NCBI GenBank assembly: GCA_027346925.1
Contig: DAIERH010000002.1
Coordinates: forward strand, 1-58,362
Direction of reading: 5' to 3'
Length of the DNA stretch: 58,362 nucleotides
Source: Geobacter sp.
GTDB lineage: Bacteria; Desulfobacterota; Desulfuromonadia; Geobacterales; Pseudopelobacteraceae
The position numbers and the translations under genes are program-made. Below, in pieces: positions 57,642-58,362 of the stretch; within the stretch, counting starts at the first letter, position 1; every line of letters starts with the position of its first letter. The notes below the pieces were generated by a model. That model had not been told where the DNA came from and made no database searches. It was given only the letters and a program-made list of their open reading frames with translations.

Positions 57642-57700
57642 GGGTGTCCCTCCTTTTTGGTATATTCCCTGCATTTCTGCTTTTCCTGCCATTTATCCAC

Positions 57701-57739
57701 TTATCCCAGTCAGTTGCCGAGTGTAATCAATGGTTAGAT
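57701..57739 (+). other. attI: Candidate attI site (array 2)
   Basis: TGTAATCAATGG|TTAGAT; left flank CTTATCCCAGTCAGTTGCC is related to those at 6069 and 53396. The core GTTAGAT fits GTTRRRY. Cassettes run right from here across the window ends to 3180. Confidence 0.65.
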
Positions 57740-58209
57740 TACTCTGCCAACATCGCCAAAGTTTCACGCACCCGATGAACCGTCATGACGCTGTTTTCGT
57801 ATTCAAACGTATCATCCAGCCAATATTCCATCTTTCTTTTCAGCGAGTCAGAGCCCATCTTAAATGCCAGTTTCAGCGCCTGCTGTTCATCGTTCGACGG
57901 GCTTTCAATCAACGTGTCTTCTCCATCGCGGAACAGGTAGTCAATTGAATCCTGTATCAGCGTGGCGCACGCCGTGCGGTCATGTGTCAGTTTCCGCTGT
58001 TCCAGTTGGATAGGCAGCGTTTCCAGAAGCAGTCGTAACAGGCAGTTTGCATCGTGCTTGCTTTGCACCTTCTGCCGCAGTAATTCAAGGGCAGCCGGTT
58101 CAGTGTACGGCTTGCCCCGCAGAGATTCGCGGAATGCTATGTCATCGCAGACCGCGCAATCGCAGGTTGCTTCGTGTCCGTATGAATTTTGCTTTGAAGC
58201 CTCACTCAT
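57739..58209 (-). CDS. Cassette gene, unknown 156-aa protein
   Basis: Begins MSEASKQNSYGHEATCDCAV with a CDCAVC Cys group; the rest is helical (LLRLLLETLPIQLEQRKLTH) and acidic. AAGGAGAG precedes the start at 58209; a longer frame to 58278 overlaps the next gene. Unknown. First cassette of array 2. Confidence 0.72.
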   Translation of the reverse strand: MSEASKQNSYGHEATCDCAVCDDIAFRESLRGKPYTEPAALELLRQKVQSKHDANCLLRLLLETLPIQLEQRKLTHDRTACATLIQDSIDYLFRDGEDTLIESPSNDEQQALKLAFKMGSDSLKRKMEYWLDDTFEYENSVMTVHRVRETLAMLAE

Positions 58210-58321
58210 AATCACTCTCCTTGCACATACCACTGCCGCCGATGGTGATACTTTCCAGTGTGCAGCCTTGCAGCCCACGATACTTGCATTTCAAATTCCA
58301 GCACTCTACATGCACGATCAT
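58202..58321 (-). CDS. Cassette gene, Cys-rich 39-aa protein
   Basis: Start ATG 58321 with AAGGAG 5 nt upstream; reads MIVHVECWNLKCKYRGLQGC, four Cys, perhaps a zinc site. Its stop overlaps the start of the next gene by 8 nt, so both share one cassette. Confidence 0.6.
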   Translation of the reverse strand: MIVHVECWNLKCKYRGLQGCTLESITIGGSGMCKESDYE

Positions 58322-58336
58322 TGTGTCTCCTTCGTA

Positions 58337-58362
58337 ATCTAACCAGTGGCCGGACACCGCCC
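58337..58362 (+). repeat. Left half of an attC cut by the window end
   Basis: TCTAACCAGTGGCCGGACACC continues to the last base and matches the left arm at 53988-54009 at all but one position. Position 1 of the window begins with CGTTATGC, a right core. About 30 nt of loop and right arm are missing between the two. Confidence 0.75.

Noticed and set aside
1-58362. CRISPR array or tRNA genes
   Set aside because: The repeated palindromes are not regularly spaced with unique 30-40-nt spacers, and no tRNA cloverleaf was seen by eye; a scan with a tRNA program was not possible.

Overview
The window reads as one phage genome, or nearly all of one. It has small and large terminase, portal, scaffold, an N4-gp56-like major capsid protein, short-tail adaptor and nozzle proteins, tailspike and fibre genes, large internal virion proteins, holin and a GH19-type endolysin. 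There is no tape measure, sheath or tube, so the particle should be a podovirus. No tRNA, rRNA, CRISPR array, DNA polymerase or RNA polymerase was seen. A GH19 endolysin and several signal peptides fit a Gram-negative host; the host itself cannot be named from the sequence.

Layout: (i) 10762-15997, mostly + strand, is a recombination operon (Fe-S PD-(D/E)XK exonuclease, RecT-like annealing protein, Rad50/SbcC-like ATPase) with small genes and a protein flanked by GGC-rich repeats. (ii) 51250 down to 16105, - strand, is the late operon: terminase, portal, scaffold, capsid, lysis, tail/fibre genes, then internal virion proteins ending in a 3392-residue polyvalent protein and an ATP-grasp protein. 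(iii) 51659-53167, + strand, is a run of tiny overlapping zinc-ribbon and membrane genes. (iv) 53453-58362 plus 1-10639, - strand throughout and probably contiguous across the window ends, holds a primase-helicase, a VRR-NUC nuclease, a helicase, a MazG-like protein, an integrase and about 20 small genes.

The outstanding feature is region (iv). The tyrosine recombinase at 4889-6052 is an integron integrase (IntI): it has the IntI-specific insert before the HxxRH box and the class-typical end. The small genes around it are separated by about 19 imperfect palindromes of 50-70 bp with the anatomy of integron attC sites: a TAAC...GTTA outer core, 5/6-nt spacers, and extrahelical bases always on the left arm. 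Three nearly identical attI-like sites (core TAATCAATGG|TTA) occur upstream of intI, upstream of the VRR-NUC/primase pair, and at the end of the operon. The phage therefore seems to carry three cassette arrays served by one integrase. Judged by the extrahelical bases, every cassette gene lies in the opposite direction to its attC, so that the attC core often supplies the gene's own TAA stop. The genes would be read by phage leftward transcription instead of an integron Pc promoter.

Cassette cargo includes three DNA methyltransferases, a TGT/DpdA-like protein, a macro-domain-like protein, YopX, XRE-type regulators and zinc-ribbon proteins. This is consistent with an exchangeable store of DNA-modification and counter-defence genes. 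Domain calls come from reading motifs only; no database or folding program was run.
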